Assembly (NCBI GenBank): GCA_016508695.1
Contig: VNKQ01000009.1
Coordinates: 496,001 to 560,000 of the forward strand
DNA length: 64,000 nt
Source: Hyphodiscus hymeniophilus
Lineage: Eukaryota > Ascomycota > Leotiomycetes > Helotiales > Hyphodiscaceae
Reading direction: 5' to 3'
Notes under the pieces: generated by a model
Told to the model about the DNA's origin: nothing
Databases searched by the model: none
What the model saw: the letters and a program-made list of their open reading frames with translations, nothing else
Position numbers and translations under genes: made by a program
Shown: piece by piece, positions 24,550 through 35,900 of the stretch
Position numbering within the stretch: the stretch's first letter is position 1
Layout of the letters: each line of letters begins with the position of its first letter

Positions 24550-24774
24550 AAGCACGATGGGCCTTAGTATGGCGCGCAGGACGATGAAGGCGGAAGTGAG
24601 AGTGTGGCGTGGATGGTGCTGGGTTGGTGAACTCTGCTTTTGCTGGGTTTGAGGTGGAGCAGTTAAAGCCTGGATGGATTGATAGATAGGTATTTTGCTG
24701 CTGGGTGCAACAAAATAAGGATATTAGAGAGATCTCAAATAGCGGTACTATCTTTTCAGAAGAATAAAAACGCT

Positions 24775-26475
24775 TCAGAACTTGGAGGGTTTGAAGTTTG
24801 GAGTCCAGGTGCGCATTGTTGTCGTCGTGCTCGAGCTACTGAACATGCCCTTCTTTTTCTTCGTCTTCGTCCTCACTGGTTCTAGTAAGATTGTGCCTGC
24901 TCTCGTTCCGCCGTGGTGCGCTTGCGCTTCCCTACAGAAGTCGAGCGCGAGAGTGGGGAAGCCGCCGTTCCGCTGATCGCCGTTTTGGCATTCAGGTACG
25001 CCGTTCTCTCGTAGGAGTGCGCTCAGCTCTTCCCATAGGATCGGTTCCTTCATTTTCTTGATGAGGTCACGTTGCCAAGGAATATCTTTGCTGATTTGAA
25101 CACGGGCGAGAGGGGGGAGGAAAGTAGGGTTCCAGGGCTGCGTGTTGCTGGAGGAGGGGCCGGGTTCAAAGAATTGAGTAGGTTCTGTTCCGAAGGTCGT
25201 GTTTTGAAATCCGGGATAGTTGACGCCCGCAACATCATTATACGGTACAGGGGTAAAACCAGTAGAACCACCTGGGAGGACGCCATTGTAGAGAGGAAAT
25301 GGGGAAGGTTGCATAAAAGAAAACGCATTACCTGAACCAGTTTGTGTAAGTCCAGGGACAGAGTGACGATACACATATTCTGGTGAAGGCCGCATATAGG
25401 AAAACGCATTACCAGGATCAGTTTGTATGTGCTCTCTGTGGTTTGCCATTGATGGTCTAGCGCGTTGGTTTCCAAAGTCTTGGAGATAAGTTTCTTCGGA
25501 GTAGTGTGCGCTATGTGGATGAAACGAAGAGTGCCCGCTATCATCCATCCTTCCGTTAGACGTATAATGGGCCATGGCATCCCCATCATCAAGTTTCGGA
25601 GCTAATCCACGAAGGTATTCGACTCCTTGTGCGTCATTCGAAGCCACATCGTCCACCTTACATAAGTTAATTTCATCAAGTGTTGGTAAGTGCTGATCAG
25701 GAATTGTGGTCTGGTGCTCAGACATCACGTTGTCGCTCAAAGTAGGAAGTGCGTCAAGGCCTCTATCATCCAGAACACCGCTATCACCAACGGCTTTGAT
25801 ATAGTCCTTCATAAAAGTCTTGTTTTTCTTCAATTTCGAGCTGGGATAGCCGGCTTCGACGAATTGCTTTCGGAAATCCCTCCAGAACATCTTGTCATCG
25901 TCTGCATAACTTGAGACGGACTCTTCACGAGACTTGTCCTGTTGGCCGGCTAGAAGCAAGTCCATCTTGAACACCAGCTCTTTCATTTCAGGATTCTCAC
26001 TTCGGCGAGAATTCATCAATTGCTCTACTCTGCCTAGTGACCCTAAGGTGATTATGTTGATGAAAAAGGTGATCCGCGAGATAATGGCCCCGATACGATT
26101 CCTGATCTCACCCAGATTTTTCATCTCAGTATTCCCGAACTGGACCCGTTGCTTCAGTCTCTTGGCGCTCCCCTTCGCATCCGGCACCGCGTCGTACTTC
26201 TTGAGGATATGCGAAAGGGAGCGAGTCACCCTTCTGCAATCGCTCGCTAGGACCGCAAGCTGTTCTCGCCGATCGGCATCCTTGTTCTCGCGCCGATTGA
26301 GTAGCGACTCTGGTTTTGAGACCTCTTGCTCCAAGGTCTGAAGGATAATGTGCAGGCTTGTCACCTCTCGAGTGAGCTCATGGTGAGCACCTAATGCACT
26401 CCGGGTGTTTTGAATGACATCGCACACGAATTCTGAAAGGGCGACGATGTCGCTAACACCAAACCCAAAAGACAT
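24775..26475 (-). CDS. Helo-like N-terminal domain protein with tandem 27-residue duplication
   Basis: Single-exon minus-strand gene of 566 residues. The N terminus (MSFGFGVSDIVALSEFVCDV, then LTREVTSLHIILQTLEQEV, and about 100 more mainly helical residues ending at NIITLGSLGRVEQL) matches the Helo-like fungal N-terminal domain seen at the front of many fungal NLR/STAND and related proteins, some of which act in heterokaryon incompatibility or programmed cell death. No NACHT, NB-ARC, ankyrin, WD or kinase domain follows. Residues 180-350 are acidic and Ser-rich with a short helical block (FWRDFRKQFVEAGYPSSKLK). Residues 351-404 are two adjacent copies of a 27-residue unit. A Pro/Asn/Phe-rich stretch and a conserved-looking block (KMKEPILWEELSALLRENGV) precede a Lys/Ser/Thr-rich C terminus. 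A role in death signalling is possible but is inference from the N-terminal domain only. Confidence 0.82.
   Translation of the reverse strand: MSFGFGVSDIVALSEFVCDVIQNTRSALGAHHELTREVTSLHIILQTLEQEVSKPESLLNRRENKDADRREQLAVLASDCRRVTRSLSHILKKYDAVPDAKGSAKRLKQRVQFGNTEMKNLGEIRNRIGAIISRITFFINIITLGSLGRVEQLMNSRRSENPEMKELVFKMDLLLAGQQDKSREESVSSYADDDKMFWRDFRKQFVEAGYPSSKLKKNKTFMKDYIKAVGDSGVLDDRGLDALPTLSDNVMSEHQTTIPDQHLPTLDEINLCKVDDVASNDAQGVEYLRGLAPKLDDGDAMAHYTSNGRMDDSGHSSFHPHSAHYSEETYLQDFGNQRARPSMANHREHIQTDPGNAFSYMRPSPEYVYRHSVPGLTQTGSGNAFSFMQPSPFPLYNGVLPGGSTGFTPVPYNDVAGVNYPGFQNTTFGTEPTQFFEPGPSSSNTQPWNPTFLPPLARVQISKDIPWQRDLIKKMKEPILWEELSALLRENGVPECQNGDQRNGGFPTLALDFCREAQAHHGGTRAGTILLEPVRTKTKKKKGMFSSSSTTTTMRTWTPNFKPSKF
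25264..25425 (-). repeat. Tandem duplication of an 81-bp coding unit (27 residues) in the Helo-like gene
   Basis: Residues 351-377 and 378-404 align without gaps with about 14 of 27 identities. Both share QT..GNAFS.M.PSP, a Tyr at unit position 19 and PG near the end. The DNA also retains similarity: CGCATTACC-GA-CAGTTTGT occurs in each copy on the plus strand. The units are contiguous. Confidence 0.85.
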
Positions 26476-27104
26476 TACAATTCCTTAAAGAAGGCGCACC
26501 CAGTGAGAGACAAGAGGAGGTCAAGGGAGACAAGGGCGGAGGAGTGGAGAGAAAGAGTATGCAGTCCATCACTCGAAGGCTGCAGCTGGAAACGAAGTCA
26601 CGAGGCTGCGTTACATGGAGAAGTCCGCTGCATGGCGTGGCGTCTCAAGAGTGGCTGTGCAGATGATCACCATGATCCTTGGCTTTCGAGCACGGCTTTC
26701 AACCGTCTGGCTGCCGTCGAAGTATTCACAATTCCCTATTCGAAAGTAAGTATAAACACACAAGAGATTTGGAGGACTTACTTTTTATTACTTTGCTTGT
26801 ATTCGCTACATCAGTCTCTAATAAGTCACAATCATCCATAGCGAGGGAAAGCATGGAGACCGAGGGGTCCTCACGTTTTTTAAGGTTAACGCTATTACCC
26901 CATGGCATTCTTCCTGCGCATCTAGGCATCGTCATCGACAGCATCATCAGACGTTAAAAGCGTCAGCAGCTCCCTTCCATTAACAGTTGCCACAGAATCA
27001 ATCCATAATTTCTTGTCAAACTTCTTTCCAAATTTCCAACCCAACCAGAATCATCAAACCAATACTCGAGTAACATTCCATCAACCCTCTAAAACGCTGC
27101 GAAG
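26476..27104. other. Divergent intergenic region
   Basis: Shared upstream region of the Helo-like gene and the small secreted-type protein gene. Frames at 26503-26957 have no recognised content. Nothing else recognised. Confidence 0.55.
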
Positions 27105-27623
27105 ATGTACGTTCCAAGCGGACAACAGTTTCTCGCGGCCGGCCTTGCGTTTGCCGGCGTTCTCACCAAGCGTACGATGTCTCCCTAACTATTCAGTACA
27201 CTCCCATACCTCGAGATGCAGAAAGCTAACAACACGCATCATAGCCGGTGATTCCATCTCTAAAGGCAAAGTCATGGACTACGCCGTAAAGGAGTGCATT
27301 GATTCGGACGGCAACAAACGCTGCAGTACCCCCTTCCTCGTCCAGTCTGACGTATGCTACAACATTGAGTGGAGGACCAACGCCACGCTGTCGCATACCA
27401 CGGTCGAGGTTAGGGATGCGGGAAGTTCTGAGATTGTATATTATCGCGACACGAATGGAGAGTGGACACCTGAGAAGGGAGAGGTACGTGCATTTATATT
27501 TGCATATTGAGGAGATCTGGCTAATGGTTGAGTTTGTAGCTGGTCTATTTGGACTTCAAACCTAAGGTCTGGAAGACTGGTAACGATACCGTCGAGTATG
27601 AGGTAAAGACCTGTGAGAAGTAG
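27105..27623 (+). CDS. Small four-cysteine protein with hydrophobic N terminus, possibly secreted
   Basis: Three exons, 27105-27171, 27245-27483 and 27540-27623, join to 129 residues. The N terminus (QQFLAAGLAFAGVLTK) is hydrophobic and could be a signal peptide or anchor, though it lacks a basic start. The mature part has four Cys (KECID, KRCST, DVCYN, KTCEK), several acidic and aromatic residues and no low complexity, consistent with a small disulphide-bonded fold. Donor GTACGA/GTACGT and acceptors CATAG/TGTAG keep the frame, and intron 1 has GCTAAC. I do not recognise the family. Small size and even Cys spacing would fit a secreted effector-like or cell-wall protein, but secretion is an inference only. 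Confidence 0.78.
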
Positions 27624-28780
27624 GGTCGGTGGCAATAGCATGATATGCAGACAGAGATGGGAGGTTGGATTAGAGACCTGAACACGGCTATCGATGATGG
27701 TACGGAGAAAATAAGGAGAACGAATCGGTGTGCCACCTTTGTTTATACATTGTTGGAAATGCAAAAGGGAGTTCTGCATTCAGTGCTCCATGGCAGGGAT
27801 GAGTGTAATACTACATGTAATCAATAATTCATTATGCAATTCTGTATTGCTAATGTTTGCCAATTTTTACAGATATCTCTACGTTATTAGTTTAATATGA
27901 GCCGGTAAATTTTGCACAAATATTCACCACATACTAGATATGTGCGGATCGAGAAGTCTCCTGGTTCCCGCGACCATGAAGAGGTCGAGAGGGGTATATT
28001 TAGTGACTCTGAATCTTTTTTTTAAGAGCCTTCGAGCGATTAGGGTGGCGTAAATCGATCGATATAGGTATACTACCTATTGCTTCTGAAAGCGTTTGTA
28101 GATTTCAGGTAACCCAAAGATGACCCACCCCCGCACTCGGTTACGAACTAGTACCTGCCCTGGTATCGTCGGCTCATGAGGCCAGTAAGCGAGCCGACGA
28201 TTATTCATTGGCGAGCATGCGAGAAACACCAATCATTCCTCTGAAAACGGTCGCCCACTGTACGTCACTGTCCACCCCCTCTTATTACCCCTCCTTCTTT
28301 CTTGAGTACAACCCCCGAACCTGCATGCGTCAAGAAAGATATGATTGGGAAGAGGCTGGCAGCTTTGTCAGCTCAGCATGCGATATTGCCTCGCTCATAA
28401 TGTACAAGTACTTAAGCAGTCAGTTGTGTGGCTGGATGCAATGAGCAATTACTGGATGATGATTCTTAGAGAACGTCAACTCGCGATCCCACCTTTCTCA
28501 GCCCTCCAAGCTTCTTGGAGTGATGCTTCTTTGGCCGCCAAGGTCTCGTCGAAAGCTCGAGTGATAGACATTTGCGAGAGCTTGCAGACCTCAGGATCGG
28601 TACCTAGTTTACTGTTCTCTGTGACGGGAGCAGCCTCGTCCTTTGTTCCGAATTCGGTTGTTCGCGATCGTCATACCCAGATCTGCAGCTATATCATTTT
28701 TGCATACCTTCGTTCCTTTGCTCTTTACTCTGTCAACCTCTTTAGTAGTGAAAGCTGAAATCACTTGGGCTGCAACAAAA
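27624..28780. other. Intergenic region upstream of the GH76 gene
   Basis: This 1.15 kb region contains scattered short frames (28208-28444, 28345-28758) without recognised content, and a poly-T run near 28020. Presumed promoter of the GH76 gene. Confidence 0.5.
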
Positions 28781-30449
28781 ATGCTACAACCGCAAAGGCT
28801 TTGCGCCATTCTCTGGCTTTTGATACAAGCTGTTGCGGCTATCGATGTGGATTGGGATGATCCGAGTAAGTGCTTGCTCCAGATCGGCAAGAGGCATATA
28901 TAGTAATGTTATTTTCGCAGCCTCGATTAAAAGTGCAGCTGGCACAGTCGCATACGGAATGATGAGCTATTACAAGGGAAATGAAAGTGGACAGACACCG
29001 GGTCTACTACCACAGCCTTATTACTGGTGGGAGGCTGGGGCAATGTTTGGAAGCTTGATCGATTACTGGCTTTACACAGGTGATGCGACATACAATGATG
29101 TTGTGACGGAAGGGCTGCAATTTCAAGTTGGACCTCACAACGACTTCATGCCTCCGAATCAGACATTCGACATGGGGAATGACGACCAGGCATTCTGGGC
29201 CATGTCGGCTTTGACCGCTGCGGAAAATAACTTCCCAAATCCTCCCGAGGGCGAGCCTTCGTGGCTATCCTTAGCACAAGCTGTGTTTAATGAACAAATC
29301 GGCCGGTGGGATACTTCTACGTGCGGAGGAGGACTGAGATGGCAAGTGTTCCAGGCGAATACAGGATACGACCTGAAGAACTCCATCTCCAATGGAGCCT
29401 TGATCAATATCGCTGCTCGTTTGGCGCGCTTTACTAACGATGACCTCTACGCTCAGTGGGCCGAGAAGATCTGGGACTGGATGGAAACGATTGGCCTGAT
29501 AGACCAAAATTACAACGTCTATGACAATTCAGAGGCAGATAGACTGAACTGTACTCAACTTGACAGGAATCAATGGTGCTATAATGCAGGAACGATGTTG
29601 ATGGGAGCTGCAACAATGTTCAATTACGTATGTTGTTTCAGAATCGTCGAAAAATGAAGCTGACAGCCCCAGACCGAAGGTGATCCAGTCTGGTATAACC
29701 GCACAAACGGACTAATGAGGGCTATTGCATTTGACTATTTTCCTGCCAACGACGGTGGGGTGATGAAAGATATCTGCGAAGAGTATAACGCATGCAATAC
29801 AGATCAAAAGTCTTTCAAAGCGTACCTCGCTCGCTGGATGGCAGCTTCCACACAATTAGCACCGTTCACCTACGAGACATTTCTCGACCTTCTCCAGGTA
29901 TCGGCCAAGGCGGCCGCAGCGCAGTGTAATGGTAATGGGCCAATTGCGCCAGCCGGGCAGACATGCGGACTGAAATGGTATCTCAACGGTACGTGGGATG
30001 GAACGGACGGCGTTGGACAACAGATGGCTGCACTGGAAGTCATTCTCGGGACACTGATCGCAAAGACAGCAGTACCATTAACAAACACGACCGGCGGAAC
30101 CAGTACATCGAACCCGAGTGCTGGATTCAACTCATCCAGTGTTCCACCTGCCCAGATTGTGACTCCGCCTTCGAAAGGGGAAAAGGCGGGCGCGTGGATC
30201 TTGACTGCTATTGTGCTGGTGCTGGCGACTTGGACGGCGTGGTTCATGTGGTCACGGGCTTGGGAGCCGAGGGAGGAGGTTGCGAGGACTTCGTCGAATG
30301 AGAAAGGGAAAGAGAAGGCTCCTGTGGAGAAGGGCGCGAGCGTAGGAGTTCTGACGAGAGCGCGGGAGGATGAAGAGAGGGCCGTTCCTAAGGCTTTGAG
30401 TAGGCCGCTGAGGAGGCTTCGATTTCAGGACGTGGCGGCCGCGAGGTAG
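28781..30449 (+). CDS. GH76 alpha-1,6-mannanase-like protein, Dcw1/Dfg5 type
   Basis: Three exons: 28781-28865, 28921-29627, 29673-30449, giving about 522 residues. Dcw1/Dfg5 proteins are GPI- or membrane-anchored enzymes thought to cross-link GPI-mannoproteins into the wall glucan. A signal peptide is seen (LCAILWLLIQAVAAI, residues 7-21). The GH76 core is present: SAAGTVAYGMMSYYKGN, PYYWWEAGAMFGSLIDYW, and the catalytic pair in FDMGNDDQAFW (Asp116-Asp117), then CGGGLRWQV and WCYNAGTMLMGAA. After a Ser/Thr/Asn linker comes one hydrophobic segment (AGAWILTAIVLVLATWTAWF) followed by about 75 charged residues, so this copy appears to be a type I membrane protein with a cytoplasmic tail rather than a classical GPI protein. 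Introns of 55 and 45 nt restore the frame. Confidence 0.95.
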
Positions 30450-31407
30450 AGAAAAGCTCCTCGACAGGACATTACATATATGAAATTGAAGAGGTGTATT
30501 GCCAGACCGTGGAATCGATGAATGCCATCACTGGGATTCCGAGTCGAGAGGTTCCTTATGAAAAAGATGGCAGTTGTTAATATTGGGTAAATATGGGCGT
30601 TGACGGACATTCTCAGGCTTTGGAGATGCACATATCACGAGATCACGATGGCGATGGGAGGGCGTTATGAATACTACTGTGGAGCCTAAAGAACAGCTAT
30701 TCTGATATTTAGCTTATCAATAATTTATTAACGCAGTGAAGCAATAGTCGGTCTCTTCTATGCTTGCGCTCTACTGTGTGGTATACACGTTAAGCGTTTG
30801 AGCACACTCATTTACTACAAAGTGGACTGTTCAAGACGCCGATTAGTGATGGGATTGCGACTTGCGTGACGAGTGCACATCTAAGTATTCCATCTAAGTA
30901 TTCTAATGGCTGAAGGATCCTGCGCGAAACAGGGTCCGCGTTCTTGAGATTACTTCAATTCAAAACTAGAACTGCCTTGAGAAAGATAAAATATTCGAAG
31001 ATCTAGAGAATCTGGATCCGCCGATTATCCGAATCGCTCAACCTTTCTGAGCCGTTAGGATCCTTATAGATTCGACTGTCCTCATAGCGTGCCAGACAGA
31101 CAGCAAGGAAATAACAGCAAGATCTTGACTGTAACCAATGGTGTCAAAAGTGTCTGTATTGATAACCTTGGCAACAGAACTAAAAATGTATCTCAATCAT
31201 CAAGCCACAGAGGCACTGAACGCTGTGTCAAGTGCGGACTCTTGCTTTGATAGCAACTCTTCTTCTGTAGTCATCCACTTGTCTTTGACCCAACGAACAT
31301 GCCCACGCAAAAGTTCTACGTAGAAATCGCACGTCTTCTAGCCATCAAGATGACGAGGTATTATAGTCTCCATTGACTGGTAAAAAAGTTCCTTGCATGT
31401 AAATCCC
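30450..31407. other. Convergent intergenic region
   Basis: Lies between the 3' ends of the GH76 and GNAT genes. AT-rich. Contains a perfect 13-bp direct repeat in tandem at 30878-30903 (CATCTAAGTATTC twice). Nothing else recognised. Confidence 0.55.
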
Positions 31408-32351
31408 TCATGATGCCGGCTTCTCAATTTTCAGCCTCTGGAACATACCGACGTGCATTATCCCTTCCTCATCCCAGGTGCCCATTTCCTTATCTGTCTT
31501 GAAGCCCCACTTCACCCAGGTATTTTCCACTTGCTCCTGCGCATGCACACAGCACAATCCGTTCCAAACTGGTATCTGGTCTGTTCGAGTGGCACCCAGT
31601 TTCTCCATTCCCAATTCTGTGACGGAAGGGTTGAAGAATTTCGGATTCTGCTGAGCCCAGCTAATAGCAGCATTTGCAAGTATCTTTGCAACGCCTGCGC
31701 CCCTGAATTCCTTTACCACTGCAATACGGCCTAGCTTTATGTAGGGCTCGACTCCATCGTGATATGTTGTGGCGCGATCGACTATGTAAGGAGGAGTGCC
31801 AGTTGAGTCCTCTTCGCTGGAGTCAAAAGTAAATTTGGAGCCTGGTTCTGGATGTGGCGCGTGGGGAAACGGTACAAGCCGGATAGTTCCAATAGGGGTC
31901 GTTCTCGTAAGGCTTCGTTTCCGTTGAACAATGTTGCCATCTGCGTCTTTCACTTCAGGGTCCGTCGTGGTATTAATGGAGGCATATACAACCTGTAAAG
32001 TCAGCCTTTCAGGTATCTTCTATAGCAACAAAGCCCCCTACTTACCCAGTGACAGGCTCGAGCATCATCCGAATCAAATTCGTTTTCGAGTGGCACATGT
32101 TGCTCCTCAACGAAGACTTGCTCCCGTACCTCCATTGCATCGATAAAAGTCTTTGGGATAGTGGATGTTTGCTCATGAGGCGACTTTTTGCGGTCATACT
32201 CGCTGAGGTTCGATGGTCCCAGGAAGGTAATGAAAGGTGTTCCAGACATTATGACTTTCTTTGGAAGCGTATAGAGTTGATGTGCCAGTAGATAATCTTT
32301 GTATGGGCTGCCGTGAAGGTCGGGTTGCTGAGTTCGGACTGTTGTGATCAT
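31408..32351 (-). CDS. GNAT-family N-acetyltransferase
   Basis: Two minus-strand exons, 32351-32046 and 31992-31408, giving 296 residues (262 if translation begins at the internal ATG at 32249, MSGTPFITFL, which I consider equally likely). The fold markers of GNAT enzymes are present in order: VREQVFVEEQHVPLENEFD (the early strand-helix block with the VF.EEQ.VP motif), RACHWVVYAS across the intron, TTPIGTIRLVPFP (strand 4), and YIKLGRIAVVKEFRGAGVAK, which contains the acetyl-CoA pyrophosphate loop in the form R..G.AK. Homologues with this combined layout are annotated only as acyl-CoA N-acyltransferases, so the substrate is unknown. No targeting signal is obvious. Confidence 0.88.
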
Positions 32352-32998
32352 GTATTACTCCTAATGTTATGCTGTCGAAGCTGCTGTTTTGATTGCATCA
32401 AGAAGCTTGATGGTCTTCTGTTCAGCGAGAATTTTGAAACGGGGGTTTTGACTGCATAGAAATCCCTGACACGAAGTTGGAGATATTAGTTTGAGCGGGG
32501 AAATATCAGTTATTCTTAGCAAGAGGGGAAGTCGATGAGTCTGCTGACTTGAGGAGATCTTTTGACAAATGCAGCGGTTGGTATGAAGATCTCCTGCTGG
32601 CTGTCGTCGACTGTCTCTGGCAAGTCGGACTTCCTGTGCAAATCGTACGCGATCGAATACAAGGTTGACGCTTGACACTGGCGATGTTTTGCCGCTTATG
32701 TCATACCTTGCCTACCCGCACACTGCCTGCCTTAGGTTCGCGCTAATTAAGGTTCAGGCGCCAAATAATTTATCTGATGCCGAGTGTCTTCAAAGCTTCG
32801 AATTACCGTGTCCTTTTGTGAGAAGACAAGGATAATTCGACAACCAAGCTGAGCCCGGCAATCCCTCTTGTAAAGCGGTGCAAAGAATTGTGGACAGATT
32901 CTATGTTGGCGATTTTATCCCCCATATAAATTGCCCCTCGTACTTTTACCCTGTCGACTGCTTCACTCCTTCAGCAGCCCCGGACTTTCACCACAGTC
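32352..32998. other. Divergent intergenic region upstream of LHS1
   Basis: Shared upstream region of the GNAT and LHS1 genes. I looked for an ER-stress element of the CCAAT-N9-CCACG type and did not see one. Otherwise nothing recognised apart from a TATA-like site. Confidence 0.5.
32925..32930 (+). promoter_or_regulatory. TATA-like box of LHS1
   Basis: TATAAA lies 74 bp upstream of the LHS1 start codon, a plausible distance for a fungal core promoter. Assignment rests on sequence and position only. Confidence 0.35.
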
Positions 32999-35900
32999 AT
33001 GGCTCGATCACGAAATTCGAATAGATTTATATCCTCACCACTTTTCTCTTTACTATGCCTTTTTTGCGTATTCAGTTCGACTGCACTGGCTGCGTCTGCG
33101 GTGCTAGGTGTAGACTTGGGCACCGAATATATTAAAGCGGCTCTTGTCAAGCCGGGAATCCCACTCGAAATCGTCCTCACGAAAGACTCCCGACGAAAGG
33201 AAGCTTCCACCGTGGCTTTCAAGCCTCCAAAGAACCCTCAGAGCGGATCATTCCCCGAACGAGCCTACGGATCTGACGCTGTAGCTCTGTCTGCAAGATT
33301 TCCTGGAGACGTCTACTCGAATCTCAAAGTCCTTTTGGGTTTGCCGGCAGACAACAGCTTGGTAACTGAATACGCATCAAGACACCCGGCCCTACGATTA
33401 GAAACCGAAAAGACAAGAGGCACAGCCGCATTCCGGAGCGGGGCATTTGCAGAAGATGAGGAGCCTTTCAGTGTGGAGGAGCTATTGGCTATGGAGCTCC
33501 AGAGCATACAGAAAAACGCAGAAGCTCTGGCAGGAAGCAGAGTCAAAGATATTGTGATGACTGTTCCGCCATTCTACTCGGCGGAGGAGAAGAGAGCAGT
33601 CAAGTTGGCAGCGGAACTGGCAGGTCTTCGAGTTCTGGAACTTGTCAGTGATGGATTGGCTGTCGGCCTCAATTACGCAACATCTCGGACATTCCCTAGC
33701 GTGAATGAGGGTGGCAAGCCGGAAATTCATTTGGTATTTGACATGGGTGCTGGTTCCACAAAGGCTACACTTTTGAAGTTCCAGGGACGGACTGTGAAGG
33801 ATGTCGGAAAGTTCAATAAGACAATCCAAGAGGTCCAGGTTTTGGGAACTGGGTGGGATCGCACACTGGGAGGTGACGCCCTCAATGCAGTGATTGTTGA
33901 TGATATGGTAACTCAATTTATTGAGTCCAAGTCAGCGAAGAGTGTGTCACCAACGATCGAGTCTGTAAAAGGGCATGGAAGAGCTGCCGCAAAACTATGG
34001 AAAGAAGCTGAGCGACTGAGACAAGTTCTCAGTGCCAACACCAACACCCAAGCCAGCTTTGAAGGCCTCTACGAGGATGTTGACTTCCGATATAAGATCA
34101 GTCGGGCAGACTTCGAGAAACTAGCTGAGCCTCACGCTGCACGCATTAGCCCTGCGATCCAAAAAGCCTTGGACATAGCGAATGTGAAGGTCACTGACAT
34201 TGACTCCGTCATCTTACATGGCGGTGCTATTCGAACTCCGTTTGTCCAAAAGGAACTTGAGAAGTTCATTGGCAGCTCTGACAAGGTCCGCACCAATGTG
34301 AATGCTGATGAGGCGGCCGTCTTCGGCGCTGGTTTCAGAGGTGCTGGGCTCAGCCCATCCTTCCGCGTAAAGGAGATCAGAAGTTCCGAAGGGGTCGCTT
34401 ACCGTGCTGGGATGAAATGGACCAACACAAATGGAAAGCCTCAGCACCAGCAATTGTGGCAAGCAACGTCTTTCCTTGGCGCCGAAAAGCAATACACCTT
34501 CAAAAACCAAATAGACCCGTTCGAAATCAATTTCTACCAACATGTTGGATCCGATGAAAACGTCTCTCCTGGATCCGCAGAGAAGGAACTTCTGACAGTC
34601 ACCACTAAAAATCTCACTGAGTCTGTCGCTCAGCTCAAGACCAAGTTTGGTTGTGATGATGCTGGAATTAATCTTCACCTCAGTACTCGTCTTAGTCCAG
34701 TCGACGGTGAGGTCGAAATCGTGAAGTTGGTCCTTGACTGCGAGGTCGAGGACACCGACAAGCCTGGAATGGTTGATAGCATGAAAGGTCTCTTCGGATT
34801 TGGTAAGAAAGATCAGGCTCCGTTATCAGAGGATGGCGAGGAGCCGCTGGAAAGCAGCGTCACCGAGTCTGCAACTACATCGAGTACATCTTCGTCAACA
34901 TCCTCCTCGGCTCCTGCCAAGTCTGCTACTAAGGAATCTAAAGATTCCAAGGAACCAAAATCCAAGCCCTCAAAGCATTTGGAGATCGTTCCAATTGAAT
35001 ACACAATTGATATCAAAGGTAGCCCACAATTACCAGCACTGGAGAAGAGCCGCATGAAGGATCGTATTACAGCCTTTGATGATTCAGATCGCTCCCGAAG
35101 GTTGCGAGAAGAGGCTTTGAATCAGCTTGAAGGCTATACCTACCATGCGAGAGACTTGTTAGACAATGAGGATTTTGTTGCTGTATCGACGCAGGAAGAA
35201 CGAACCAATCTGGAGACGAAAGCAAAGGCAGCAAGCGAGTGGATCTATTCTGGTGGCTCAGATGCAACACGGGAAGAATTGAAGGCAAAACTCAAGGAAA
35301 TGAGAGATATTGTTGGCCCGATTGAAAGCCGCAAAGAGGAGGCTGCTGGACGACCTGAGGCGATCAAAGCCCTGCAACAAGCCATCAACGAAACGACACA
35401 GATTATGGACGGGGTAATGGGCCAAATCGAGAACGACACGAAGATTCACTCCTCATTCAGCGCCTCTAAATCATCCGCACCAACTAAGCCTACCAAATCT
35501 GCAACTGTTGATGAGTTTGCCGATTTGGAGGACGACGCCACAGCAACTGTATCTGCGTCGCCCGAAAAGGAAACTTTGGACCCACCCACATACACGGCTG
35601 CGGATCTTATCCGTCCGCAATCTCTCTACGATTCCGTCACCAAGTGGCTCGTAGAAAAGCTTGCTGAACAAGAGAAGCTTTCTCCTACCGATGACCCAGT
35701 CCTTTTGGTAAAGGATTTAACAGCGAAAACCAAGGAGCTCACGGATATGCACGTAGACATTCTTATGAAGAGCATGAAGCGGCCACACAAGACAAGCCGC
35801 AAACCAGTGAAGCCACCAAAGGGCGCGAAGGTCGGAAAGAAGAAGTCGAAGACTGGCTCCGCTGATAAAGCTGCACCGTCCTTGGATTTTGGTGATGGAG

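Noticed and set aside
30878..30903. 13-bp direct repeat as a target-site duplication
   Set aside because: The two copies are adjacent with nothing inserted between them; a simple small duplication.
33482..34678. Long minus-strand frames of 144 and 154 codons inside LHS1
   Set aside because: They lie antisense to a strongly supported coding sequence and show no recognised motif; explained by codon bias of the sense gene.
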